Source: an uncultured Oscillospiraceae bacterium
GTDB lineage: Bacteria; Bacillota; Clostridia; Oscillospirales; Oscillospiraceae
Length of the DNA: 17,642 nt
Assembly: GCA_934572325.1 (NCBI GenBank)
Contig: CAKTKT010000038.1
Location: forward strand, 1 to 17,642
Direction of reading: 5' to 3'
The notes beneath the pieces are model-generated. The model ran no database searches, was not told the origin of the DNA, and saw only the letters and a program-made list of their open reading frames with translations. Both the position numbers and the translations under genes were made by a program. This document shows positions 1-6,793 of the stretch, one piece after another (the first letter of the stretch is position 1; each line of letters begins with the position of its first letter).

Positions 1-105
1 ACTCAACTATAACTCATGAGACCATATCCTTCATATCTTTTTATTCACTTGTCCAATATGTATTGTAGTCCTACAGCACCGCCGCCGGTCATATTATAAA
101 TAATA

Positions 106-134
106 TTTACATTCTGCGTTTTTATTGGTATAAT
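106..134 (+). promoter_or_regulatory. Predicted sigma-A promoter for the glycosyltransferase pair
   Basis: A TTTACA -35 box (106-111) is followed after exactly 17 bases by a TATAAT -10 box (129-134). The TGG directly before the -10 fits an extended -10 element. Transcription should start near 141, leaving a leader of about 30 bases before the GTG at 172. The rest of bases 1-171 is AT-rich, and I see no gene in it. Confidence 0.7.
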
Positions 135-171
135 TACTTGATTTTGGTCTGTCGGCAGCCAAGGAAGCGAG

Positions 172-1830
172 GTGGGGCGGGTGCGCCGTCAGAAAACGGA
201 CAGAGTTTTATTTGCGGTCATCATTATACTGATACTTCTGATAAATCTGCTCAGCCTTGACAACAACTGCTACTGGGGCGATGATTCCTCCGCATATATC
301 TCCGAGGGCATATCCATTGCCGACGGATATTTGGACGAGCAGGCAAAGCTCAACGTGCTCATGCACCCGACTCGGCTTCCGAAAGAGGCGCTGAACGGCT
401 CTCTCGTCTACGTGTGGGGCTATCCGCTGCTGCTTGCGCTTGTATACTCCTTTGTCGGATTTGACAGGGTCAGCTTTGCTACGGTCGTGTATTACAAGCT
501 CCCCGCTGCGTTCTCGCTTGCGCTCATGGCGGGTGTGCTGTATCTTTTCCTGCGCCGGAGGATGGGGCGGGCGCTGTCATTTACGCTGTCGTTTCTCTTC
601 TGCTCGTGCTATGAGCTTCGCGTATCAGTAAACTCGCTGTACGGCGATGTGGTCTTTCTTTTCTTTGCCGTGCTCTCGCTGTATCTGGTCGAGGTGTTCC
701 TTGATGTCCACGCACGGCTCGGCGTCGGCAAATCAGCCTTGCTGTGCGGCGCACTTCTCGGCGCGGCGCTGTGGTTCACATATGAAACGCGGCTGAACGG
801 CATAAGCATTCTCTTTGCCTGCGCTCTGGCAACGGCGATCTACTGCATCAAGCGGCGCAGGGAGCTTGACGGCAAAAGTGTGCTTGCGCTGCTCGCGCCG
901 TATGTATGCTTTCTTTTGCTGAAGCTCATATCCGAGGCGCTCCTCGCTCCGGCGACGTCCAATACGAGCGATATTTCCGGTTTCACGCCCGCATCCGTCT
1001 GGAGCAATCTTGTGAGCTATTATTCGGATCTCCGTTTGTGGCTGTCGCTGGTATTTGATGACATCATAACGAACCGGCTGAACACATATCTCCCTCTGCT
1101 CACCCGCACCGGCGCCGACACCTACGGCGTGATAGGCGGCTTCTGCGCCGCATTTGACCGCGTGTGCGTCTCCGCTGTGCTGCTGATTACCCTGGCGGGG
1201 CTCATCACAGACGGCTTCAGGCGCAACGTTCATCTGACGCTCTTCGCCGTGGTATATCTCATTGTCGTGTGCATGCTGCCGTACAATCAGGGCATCCGCT
1301 ATGTATACCCCGTGATAGTGCTCGTTCCGCTCTACTTCGGCTGCGCGCTTGAGCGCGGCGGCGGGCTGCTGTCGGCGCTGCTCAAGGGTCGCGGCAAGCG
1401 CATCTGTGCTTGGCTTTCGGCGGCGCTTGTCGTTATGCTCTGCGGTCTGATGTTCGTGTCCGCTCTGAAGGGCATTGTCTACGCGCGCCGCAACACCGAA
1501 GTTATCGTTCCCGGCGGACCGCAGGATTTTTACCTTACGTACACATACAGCCCCTGCGCGATAGAGACTTATAACTATATCATCGACAATACTCCGCAAG
1601 ACTGCGTCATCGGTTTCATAAAGCCGAGGGCGCTGTATCTGAACACAGAGCGTCTCTCCGTGCGCATCGGCGTAAACGGGCACAGTCTGGATGATGTCGA
1701 TTACCTCCTCTGCTGCTCACAGGTCGGCGAGGAGCTGCTCACGGGCGAATGGCGCTCAAGGTTCACGCCGGTGTTCTCCAACGACGAATTTACACTGTAT
1801 GAAAAGGTCGTGGCAACTTATGAGAGATAA
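172..1830 (+). CDS. Polytopic membrane protein, GT-C-type glycosyltransferase-like
   Basis: This 552-residue integral membrane protein probably belongs to the GT-C superfamily (ArnT/PMT-like), whose members use polyprenyl-phosphate sugars at the outer face of the membrane. The sequence shows an N-terminal TM segment (about residues 12-29), then an acidic loop with a DD pair (WGDDSSAYISEG) in the place where GT-C enzymes carry their catalytic acidic motif. About ten further hydrophobic segments follow, and a soluble tail of roughly 110 residues is at the C-terminus. The GTG start at 172 follows a purine-rich AAGGAAGCGAGG stretch. The stop lies 11 bases inside the next gene, so the two are probably co-translated. 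Substrate and acceptor cannot be read from the sequence. The membrane topology is clear, while the enzymatic class is inference from layout and the DD loop. It could also be a non-catalytic polytopic protein of polysaccharide assembly. Confidence 0.6.
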   Translation: MGRVRRQKTDRVLFAVIIILILLINLLSLDNNCYWGDDSSAYISEGISIADGYLDEQAKLNVLMHPTRLPKEALNGSLVYVWGYPLLLALVYSFVGFDRVSFATVVYYKLPAAFSLALMAGVLYLFLRRRMGRALSFTLSFLFCSCYELRVSVNSLYGDVVFLFFAVLSLYLVEVFLDVHARLGVGKSALLCGALLGAALWFTYETRLNGISILFACALATAIYCIKRRRELDGKSVLALLAPYVCFLLLKLISEALLAPATSNTSDISGFTPASVWSNLVSYYSDLRLWLSLVFDDIITNRLNTYLPLLTRTGADTYGVIGGFCAAFDRVCVSAVLLITLAGLITDGFRRNVHLTLFAVVYLIVVCMLPYNQGIRYVYPVIVLVPLYFGCALERGGGLLSALLKGRGKRICAWLSAALVVMLCGLMFVSALKGIVYARRNTEVIVPGGPQDFYLTYTYSPCAIETYNYIIDNTPQDCVIGFIKPRALYLNTERLSVRIGVNGHSLDDVDYLLCCSQVGEELLTGEWRSRFTPVFSNDEFTLYEKVVATYER

Positions 1831-3433
1831 GCTTATTGCAAAACTGAAAGCTCCGCAGGGAACGGCGTTTATCAGCGCGTTCATCTGCGGCATCGCCGTA
1901 CACCTTTTCTCCATGAATAATGTCATGGAGAATCTTGACACGGTGTTCAATACTCCGCGCGGCTTTGGCGCAGGTCTCAGCTCAGGGCGCTGGGCACTTG
2001 AATTTCTCGGGCACATTGCCGATCGCTACTGGGGTATATATAAAATGCCGTCGGCAAACGGCTTCATGTTTGTGCTGTTTGTCGCGCTCGCGGCGGCGCT
2101 GGTCGTGACGGTTCTGAAGCTCCGTCGGCATATGTCCGCCGCGCTCTGCGGCGCGCTGTTTGTTGTATTTCCGTGCGCCGTGTCCACGCTGCTCTTTTAC
2201 TTCACCTCACAGTTCTACGGTTTTGCCATTCTTCTCGCCGTGCTTTCCGCGTGGCTGCTTGTCAAGCCGATCCGTATTTCCCGACGCGGCAAGGAGGGGC
2301 AGATTTCCGCAAAGCAAAGCCATGTGCTGACGTTCATGCTCTCCGGCGGCGCGATGGCAGTATCGCTGGGCATATATCAGGCATACTTCCCGCTCGCCGC
2401 GAGTCTTCTTGTGCTGTCGCTGATAGGCGACTGCCTGCGCGGCTATGACAGCTTTTCGGTCATCATGCGCCGCGCGCTCTACTATCTTGCAAATCTCGCC
2501 GTCGGGATGCTGCTGTATTTCATTGTTCTGCGAATCGCGCTTACGGTCAACGACACTAGTATGTCCAACTACAAGGGCATGAGCAGCATCGGTCATATAT
2601 CCACTGAGCTGCTTCCGTTTCTTTTTAAATACACTCGCATTGCATTCCTCCTGCTGCTGCACGGCAACATATACGGGCTTGCACCAATTCCTTCTTTCAA
2701 CACTCTCTACCGTCTGCTCGGGCTGCTGAGTGCCGTCGGTATGGTATATATTTTCATTAAGAAGCGCCAACCGCTTGTCATCGCTCTTGCCGCTGTGCTG
2801 TGCTGCATATTCCCCTATTCGGTCGGTCTTGTGCGTCTTATGTGCCCAACGGACAGTCTCTACGACGTGACCACCATTATGGTGTATGGTTACGTCATGG
2901 TGGGCTTTGCGCCCGCGCTGATAATGGAGGCTCTGCCGGATGTGTCCGGCAAACTGCTCTCTATTCTCAATTCTGTGCTTCGCAAAGGCACAATACTGAC
3001 GCTGACGGCTCTCATTGCACTCTACGCCTACTTTGACGAGGTGAACTACACCGCCGCGTACTACACAACGGCACAGATGGAGAATTACACCACCGCGCTT
3101 GTGACGCAGGTGCGCATGACGGAGGGCTTTGATACCGAGAAGGAATGGGTATTCATCGGAACACCTAATGATCCTCTTCTTAACAATGTTTGGGATCTTT
3201 TCGAACTCTATCACTTCAATCTGCCGTATTTGCAGGATGCCTACACACGGAAGAACTGGATCGGCGCATACTTTGCCTATGATCCGCCGATCGCGACGGA
3301 CGACGAGGTTGACACCATTCTCGCGCGGGAGGACATACACGGCGAGCTTGTCGATATGCCCGTCTTCCCCGATTACGGCTCGATAAAGGTGATAGAGAAC
3401 ATGGTGGTCATCAAAATGGACGAGATCACTTGA
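1820..3433 (+). CDS. GtrII-like membrane glucosyltransferase domain protein
   Basis: This 537-residue polytopic membrane protein resembles the GtrII family of membrane glucosyltransferases, which add glucose from undecaprenyl-phosphate-glucose to surface polysaccharide. Visible features are a short basic N-terminus, TM1 (about residues 15-33), then a loop with LDTVFNTPRGFGAGLSSGRW. The early Asp and the GRW signature are typical of the family. About ten more TM segments follow, then a soluble tail of about 120 residues. I place the start at ATG 1820, overlapping the previous gene by 11 bases, with AAAAGG about 12 bases upstream. The frame is open back to 1691, but that extension is low-complexity Ser/Arg-rich read-through of the upstream gene. 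No GtrA flippase or GtrB transferase gene is present. Family call moderate, substrate unknown. Confidence 0.65.
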   Translation: MRDKLIAKLKAPQGTAFISAFICGIAVHLFSMNNVMENLDTVFNTPRGFGAGLSSGRWALEFLGHIADRYWGIYKMPSANGFMFVLFVALAAALVVTVLKLRRHMSAALCGALFVVFPCAVSTLLFYFTSQFYGFAILLAVLSAWLLVKPIRISRRGKEGQISAKQSHVLTFMLSGGAMAVSLGIYQAYFPLAASLLVLSLIGDCLRGYDSFSVIMRRALYYLANLAVGMLLYFIVLRIALTVNDTSMSNYKGMSSIGHISTELLPFLFKYTRIAFLLLLHGNIYGLAPIPSFNTLYRLLGLLSAVGMVYIFIKKRQPLVIALAAVLCCIFPYSVGLVRLMCPTDSLYDVTTIMVYGYVMVGFAPALIMEALPDVSGKLLSILNSVLRKGTILTLTALIALYAYFDEVNYTAAYYTTAQMENYTTALVTQVRMTEGFDTEKEWVFIGTPNDPLLNNVWDLFELYHFNLPYLQDAYTRKNWIGAYFAYDPPIATDDEVDTILAREDIHGELVDMPVFPDYGSIKVIENMVVIKMDEIT

Positions 3434-3441
3434 CCCATCCC

Positions 3442-3483
3442 GCATATAAAAAATCCTGCCGCAAGGCAGGATTTTTTATATGC
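3442..3483. terminator. Bidirectional intrinsic terminator between convergent genes
   Basis: A perfect 19-bp stem (3442-3460 pairing with 3465-3483) closes on a GCAA loop. The stem holds AAAAAATCCTGCC on the left and GGCAGGATTTTTT on the right, giving a U-tract on either strand. It serves the plus-strand GtrII-like gene and the minus-strand PFL-family gene. Its core is shared with the terminator at 10841-10873. Confidence 0.92.
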
Positions 3484-3508
3484 ACGACATATATGCAAGC
3501 TGAGCTTC

Positions 3509-4864
3509 TCAGTTTTTCAGGCTGTGCAGCGGGGCGGGGATGCGCCCGCCGCGGGCGATAAACTCCGCCGCGGAGCCGGTATGCAGCGGCATGACCGGCG
3601 CGCTGCCGAGAAGCCCGCCGAAGTCCACGGTGTCGCCCACGGCTTTTCCGGCGGCGGGGATGATGCGCACGGCGGTGGTCTTGTTGTTGACCATGCCTAT
3701 CGCCGCCTCGTCGGCGATTATGGCGGCAAGCGTTTCCGCCGCGGTATCGCCTGGGACGGCTATCATATCAAGCCCGACGGAGCACACGCAGGTCATGGCT
3801 TCAAGCTTGTCTATCGTGAGCGCGCCCGCCTCGACGGCGGAGATCATGCCCGCGTCCTCCGACACGGGGATGAATGCACCGGAGAGCCCTCCGACATGGC
3901 TGGACGCCATAACGCCGCCCTTTTTCACCGCGTCGTTGAGCAGCGCGAGCGCGGCGGTCGTGCCGTGCGTGCCGCACTTTTCAAGCCCCATTATCTCCAG
4001 TATCTCGGCAACGCTGTCCCCCACGGCGGGCGTCGGCGCAAGCGACAGATCGACGACGCCGAACGGCACATCGAGCCGCCGCGACGCCTCCTGCGCCACG
4101 AGCTGCCCCATGCGGGTTATCTTGAAAGCCGTCTTTTTGATGGTGTCCGCCACCGCGTCGAACGGCTGCCCCTTGCACGCGCGCAGGGCGTGAGCAACAA
4201 CGCCCGGTCCCGATACGCCGACATTGATGACGCACTCCGGCTCGCCCACGCCGTGAAACGCGCCCGCCATGAAGGGGTTATCCTCCACCGCGTTGGCAAA
4301 CACCACGAGCTTTGCGCAGCCCATGGGGTCTATGTCCGCCGTGGCGCGCACGACAGCGCCCATCAGGGCGACCGCGTCCATATTGATGCCCGCGCGCGTG
4401 GAGGCGACATTGACGCTGGAGCAGACAAGCTCCGTCTCCGTCAGGGCGCGCGGGATGGAACGGATGAGCCGCTCGTCGCTCACCGTCAGTCCCTTGTGCG
4501 CAAGCGCCGTGAAGCCGCCGATGAAGTTGACACCGAGCGCCTTTGCCGCGCGGTCGAGAGCAAGCGCGAGAGGAACATAGTCCTCCTCCCTGCACGCCGC
4601 CGCGACAAGCGAGACGGGCGTGACGGAGATGCGCTTGTTGACGATGGGTATGCCGAACTCCCGCTCTATCTCGCACCCCGTGGCGACGAGCCTGTCCGCG
4701 CGCCGGCAGATCTTGTCATACACCTTGCGGCAGCAAGCCTCCATGTCGCTGTCGGCGCAGTCGAGAAGGCTTATGCCCATGGTGACCGTGCGCACGTCGA
4801 GGTGCTGCTGGTTTATCATCTCTATGGTTTGCAGTATCTCACTGCTGCTCAGTAAATAGCTCAT
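3509..4864 (-). CDS. PFL-family protein (UPF0210/DUF711)
   Basis: This 451-residue soluble cytoplasmic protein belongs to the UPF0210 family, annotated in Firmicutes as PFL family protein because its barrel resembles pyruvate formate-lyase. No reaction is firmly assigned. Recognisable family stretches include the TVTMGISLLDC region near the N-terminus, FGIPIVNKRISVTPVS, FIGGFTALAHKG, CSSVNVASTRAGINMDAV, INVGVSGPGVV, GTHGTTAALALLNDAVKKGG and the glycine-rich DFGGLLGSAPVMPL near the end. Length fits the family norm of about 450. The ATG at 4864 follows GAGGAG, which overlaps the stop codon of the ACT-domain gene upstream, so the pair is translationally coupled. That pairing is conserved in other Firmicutes (for example streptococci), suggesting the ACT protein senses a small ligand for this protein. 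That role is inference. The long open frame antisense to it is a GC-rich shadow. Confidence 0.92.
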   Translation of the reverse strand: MSYLLSSSEILQTIEMINQQHLDVRTVTMGISLLDCADSDMEACCRKVYDKICRRADRLVATGCEIEREFGIPIVNKRISVTPVSLVAAACREEDYVPLALALDRAAKALGVNFIGGFTALAHKGLTVSDERLIRSIPRALTETELVCSSVNVASTRAGINMDAVALMGAVVRATADIDPMGCAKLVVFANAVEDNPFMAGAFHGVGEPECVINVGVSGPGVVAHALRACKGQPFDAVADTIKKTAFKITRMGQLVAQEASRRLDVPFGVVDLSLAPTPAVGDSVAEILEIMGLEKCGTHGTTAALALLNDAVKKGGVMASSHVGGLSGAFIPVSEDAGMISAVEAGALTIDKLEAMTCVCSVGLDMIAVPGDTAAETLAAIIADEAAIGMVNNKTTAVRIIPAAGKAVGDTVDFGGLLGSAPVMPLHTGSAAEFIARGGRIPAPLHSLKN

Positions 4865-4875
4865 ATCCCGACTCC

Positions 4876-5145
4876 TCAGATCCTGTGCATCGCCTCAAAT
4901 ATATCCTGACGCTGGATGTGAATATCGAGGGCGCGCGCTTCGCCCTTTTCATGCAGGAAGTGCGACAGCTCATCAAACCCCAGCGGGCAGTCCGCAAGGT
5001 CAACGAGCATGATCATGGCAAAAAACTCCTGCATCAGCGTCTGGCTGATGTCGAGAATATTTATCTCCTTCTCTGCGAGCAGCGAAGAGACATACGCGGT
5101 TATCCCCTTTGAATCCTTGGCAAAAACGCTCACGATGGCTTTCAT
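4876..5145 (-). CDS. ACT-domain protein (UPF0237)
   Basis: This 89-residue protein is a UPF0237 ACT-domain protein. ACT domains bind amino acids or other small ligands and usually act as regulatory modules. It begins MKAIVSVFAKDSKGITAYVS, a typical first beta strand and ligand-loop helix. NILDISQTLMQEFFAMIMLV follows as the second and third strands, and the tail is helical. I choose ATG 5145 over the TTG six codons upstream, because the GGGAGG ribosome binding site lies between them and the resulting 89 residues equal the usual family length. The gene is first in an operon with the PFL-family gene, 11 bases apart. Ligand unknown. Confidence 0.92.
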   Translation of the reverse strand: MKAIVSVFAKDSKGITAYVSSLLAEKEINILDISQTLMQEFFAMIMLVDLADCPLGFDELSHFLHEKGEARALDIHIQRQDIFEAMHRI

Positions 5146-5177
5146 GCGCCCATCCTCCCACAATAAATATTACTTTA

Positions 5178-5205
5178 ATTATACGCGAAACGCCGGAAAT
5201 AGCAA
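5178..5205 (-). promoter_or_regulatory. Predicted promoter of the ACT/PFL operon
   Basis: Read on the minus strand, TTGCTA (5205-5200) is followed after 16 bases by a consensus TATAAT (5183-5178). The start codon at 5145 lies about 25 bases beyond the expected transcription start. The -35 box is only a partial match. Confidence 0.6.
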
Positions 5206-5236
5206 TACGTAATTTGCCGCCGCGCCGATGTTTGGC

Positions 5237-5271
5237 TTGCCATCGCGGCGTGATTGGGCTATACTAGCCCA
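5237..5271 (+). promoter_or_regulatory. Promoter with -10 box inside an inverted repeat (candidate operator)
   Basis: TTGCCA (5237-5242), a 17-base spacer and TATACT (5260-5265) make a promoter for the DUF4317 gene. The -10 box sits at the centre of a perfect inverted repeat, TGGGCTA (5255-5261), TAC, TAGCCCA (5265-5271). A dyad covering the -10 is the usual layout for a repressor site. No regulator gene is adjacent. Confidence 0.55.
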
Positions 5272-5297
5272 TATCCGCACAGAGCAGGAGGAATACC

Positions 5298-6431
5298 ATG
5301 AATCAAAAAGAGCTCAACGAAATACGCCGCCGGTGGAAGATAGACCGCTGCTCCGTCTCCGGCATATACGGTTGTTATGTAAACTCTGCAAGGGAGATAG
5401 TGTCGCACTTTGAAACGTCGCCGGGGCTGTTGAGCCACGACGAGGCGGAGATGTACCTTGCGATAATGAAGAAGGCGCTGTCCGGTACGCCGGGGAAGAA
5501 TCTCATCGACATAGAATTTGCCACGGCGCAGGTCGCCGGCAGCGAGGAGCACTCCGTGCTCATGCGGCTGAAAAAGGAGCTGGGGCGCGACGACGGGGCG
5601 CGTGAAGCGCTGTACCGCCGGATAATAGACGCGCTTGCGCTTGAGGACGAGAGCGGCTACCTCATCCTCCTTGCGGCGGACGCATACGACGTGCCCCACC
5701 GCGGGCGCGACGGCGCGATGCAGGAGGACGGCGGCGAGGTGTTCAAATACTTCGTATGCTGCATATGTCCGGTGCGCTCCGCCGAGCCGGAGCTCGGGTA
5801 CAGTGCGCAGAGCGGCGAGTTCCGCCTGAGCACGGCGGGGCAGACCGTCGCCTCCCCCGTGCTGGGCTTCATGTTCCCGTGCTTCGATTCGCGCGCGACG
5901 AACATCTACAACGCCCTATACTACACCCGCAAGCCTGCCGAGGTGCATCAGGAGCTTATAGACGCCGTGTTTCGCACGCCGCCTGTCATGTCCGCCCCCG
6001 CGCAGAAGGACGCCTTCGGCGCGGCGATCTCGGACGCGCTGGACACGGAGTGCAGCTTTGACGTGGTGCAGTCGGTGCATGAGCAGATACGCGCGCGCAT
6101 TGCCGAGCACAAGGAGGCGAAGGCTCCGGAGCGGCTGGAGCTGACGATAAACGATGTAGGCGCTATGCTGCGTGACAGCGGGCTTGGCGACGAGACGGTG
6201 GAGAGCTTCTGCGGCGAGTGCGAAAAGGAGTTCGGCGAGAACGCCGCGCTCGACCCCAACAACATCATCGACGCAAGGAAATTCAGGATAGAAACGCCGG
6301 AGATAAAAATAAGCGCCGCGCCGGAGAGCAGCTATCTCATAGAGATGCGCGTCATCGACGGGCGAAAATACATACTCATCCCCGCCGACGGCGGGGTCGA
6401 GGTCAACGGAATAAGCGTAAACATAACCTGA
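5298..6431 (+). CDS. DUF4317 family protein
   Basis: This 377-residue soluble protein belongs to DUF4317, an uncharacterised family found mainly in Clostridia. Family-typical features are the N-terminus MNQKELNEIRRRWKIDRCSV, the SGIYGCYVN segment, the HSVLMRLKKEL region, FKYFVCCICPV and the YYTRKPAEVHQELIDAVF stretch. I see no signal peptide or TM segment, so it should be cytoplasmic. The ATG at 5298 follows a strong GGAGGA site. It appears monocistronic: it has its own promoter upstream, and another promoter lies about 40 bases after its stop. Function unknown. The family assignment rests on recognised sequence and is fairly secure. Confidence 0.85.
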   Translation: MNQKELNEIRRRWKIDRCSVSGIYGCYVNSAREIVSHFETSPGLLSHDEAEMYLAIMKKALSGTPGKNLIDIEFATAQVAGSEEHSVLMRLKKELGRDDGAREALYRRIIDALALEDESGYLILLAADAYDVPHRGRDGAMQEDGGEVFKYFVCCICPVRSAEPELGYSAQSGEFRLSTAGQTVASPVLGFMFPCFDSRATNIYNALYYTRKPAEVHQELIDAVFRTPPVMSAPAQKDAFGAAISDALDTECSFDVVQSVHEQIRARIAEHKEAKAPERLELTINDVGAMLRDSGLGDETVESFCGECEKEFGENAALDPNNIIDARKFRIETPEIKISAAPESSYLIEMRVIDGRKYILIPADGGVEVNGISVNIT

Positions 6432-6468
6432 TACGGGTGAAAAAGCGGAAAAATTCACGCAAAAGCAC

Positions 6469-6498
6469 TTGACATAACACCGTATACATAAATATAAT
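6469..6498 (+). promoter_or_regulatory. Near-consensus sigma-A promoter
   Basis: TTGACA (6469-6474) is followed after 18 bases by TATAAT (6493-6498). Transcription should start near 6505, with a leader of about 30 bases before the GTG at 6537. It drives the two-gene unit at 6537-8785. Confidence 0.85.
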
Positions 6499-6536
6499 AT
6501 ATAATAGAAGAAAATACAGAAAGAGGGCGTTTTTCT

Positions 6537-6782
6537 GTGCTTACACCGTGGCTCAATACCATTCTCATCGCGCTCGCGGTCATCGGGGCGCTTGCGGCGC
6601 ACTGGTTTGTGGCGAAGGAGTTTTACATGGCGGCAGCCATGAAGGGCTGGAACGAGAGAAAATATCTGTGGCTGGCGTTTTTGCTGTGGATAACGGGGTA
6701 TCTTTTGATAATCGCGCTGCCCGATCGGGCGGGCGAGGCGTCCGCCCCCGCCGTCGTGAGCGACGATCTGCCGGAGCTGTGA
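6537..6782 (+). CDS. Small two-TM membrane protein (81 aa)
   Basis: This 81-residue protein has two membrane segments (about residues 7-25 and 43-62), joined by a short hydrophilic loop containing FYMAAAMKGWNERKYLW, and a short acidic C-terminal tail ending DDLPEL. The GTG start at 6537 follows AGAGGGCG by about 8 bases. It stops only 11 bases before the next gene, and its TGA overlaps that gene's GAGGT ribosome binding site, so the two form an operon. The loop sequence seems conserved in small hypothetical proteins of gut Clostridia as far as I recall. Function unknown. It may be an accessory subunit of the downstream membrane protein. Confidence 0.75.
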   Translation: MLTPWLNTILIALAVIGALAAHWFVAKEFYMAAAMKGWNERKYLWLAFLLWITGYLLIIALPDRAGEASAPAVVSDDLPEL

Positions 6783-6793
6783 GGTAGAACGCT

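Noticed and set aside
1691..1819. N-terminal extension of the GtrII-like protein to 580 residues
   Set aside because: The extra 43 residues are Ser/Arg-rich and encoded inside the upstream gene in another frame. ATG 1820 gives a normal overlap and a natural N-terminus.
2207..3445. A 412-codon open frame on the minus strand opposite the GtrII-like gene
   Set aside because: Its His/Arg/Gln-rich composition and lack of any recognisable motif or start site mark it as an antisense shadow. The plus frame encodes clean TM segments.
3524..4855. A 443-codon open frame on the plus strand opposite the PFL-family gene
   Set aside because: It mirrors a GC-rich coding gene, is dominated by Arg, His, Asp and Gly, and has no ribosome binding site. 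The minus-strand protein matches a known family over its full length.
5916..6602. A 228-codon minus-strand open frame across the end of the DUF4317 gene
   Set aside because: It crosses a near-consensus plus-strand promoter and the 3' end of a clear gene, and has no family resemblance.
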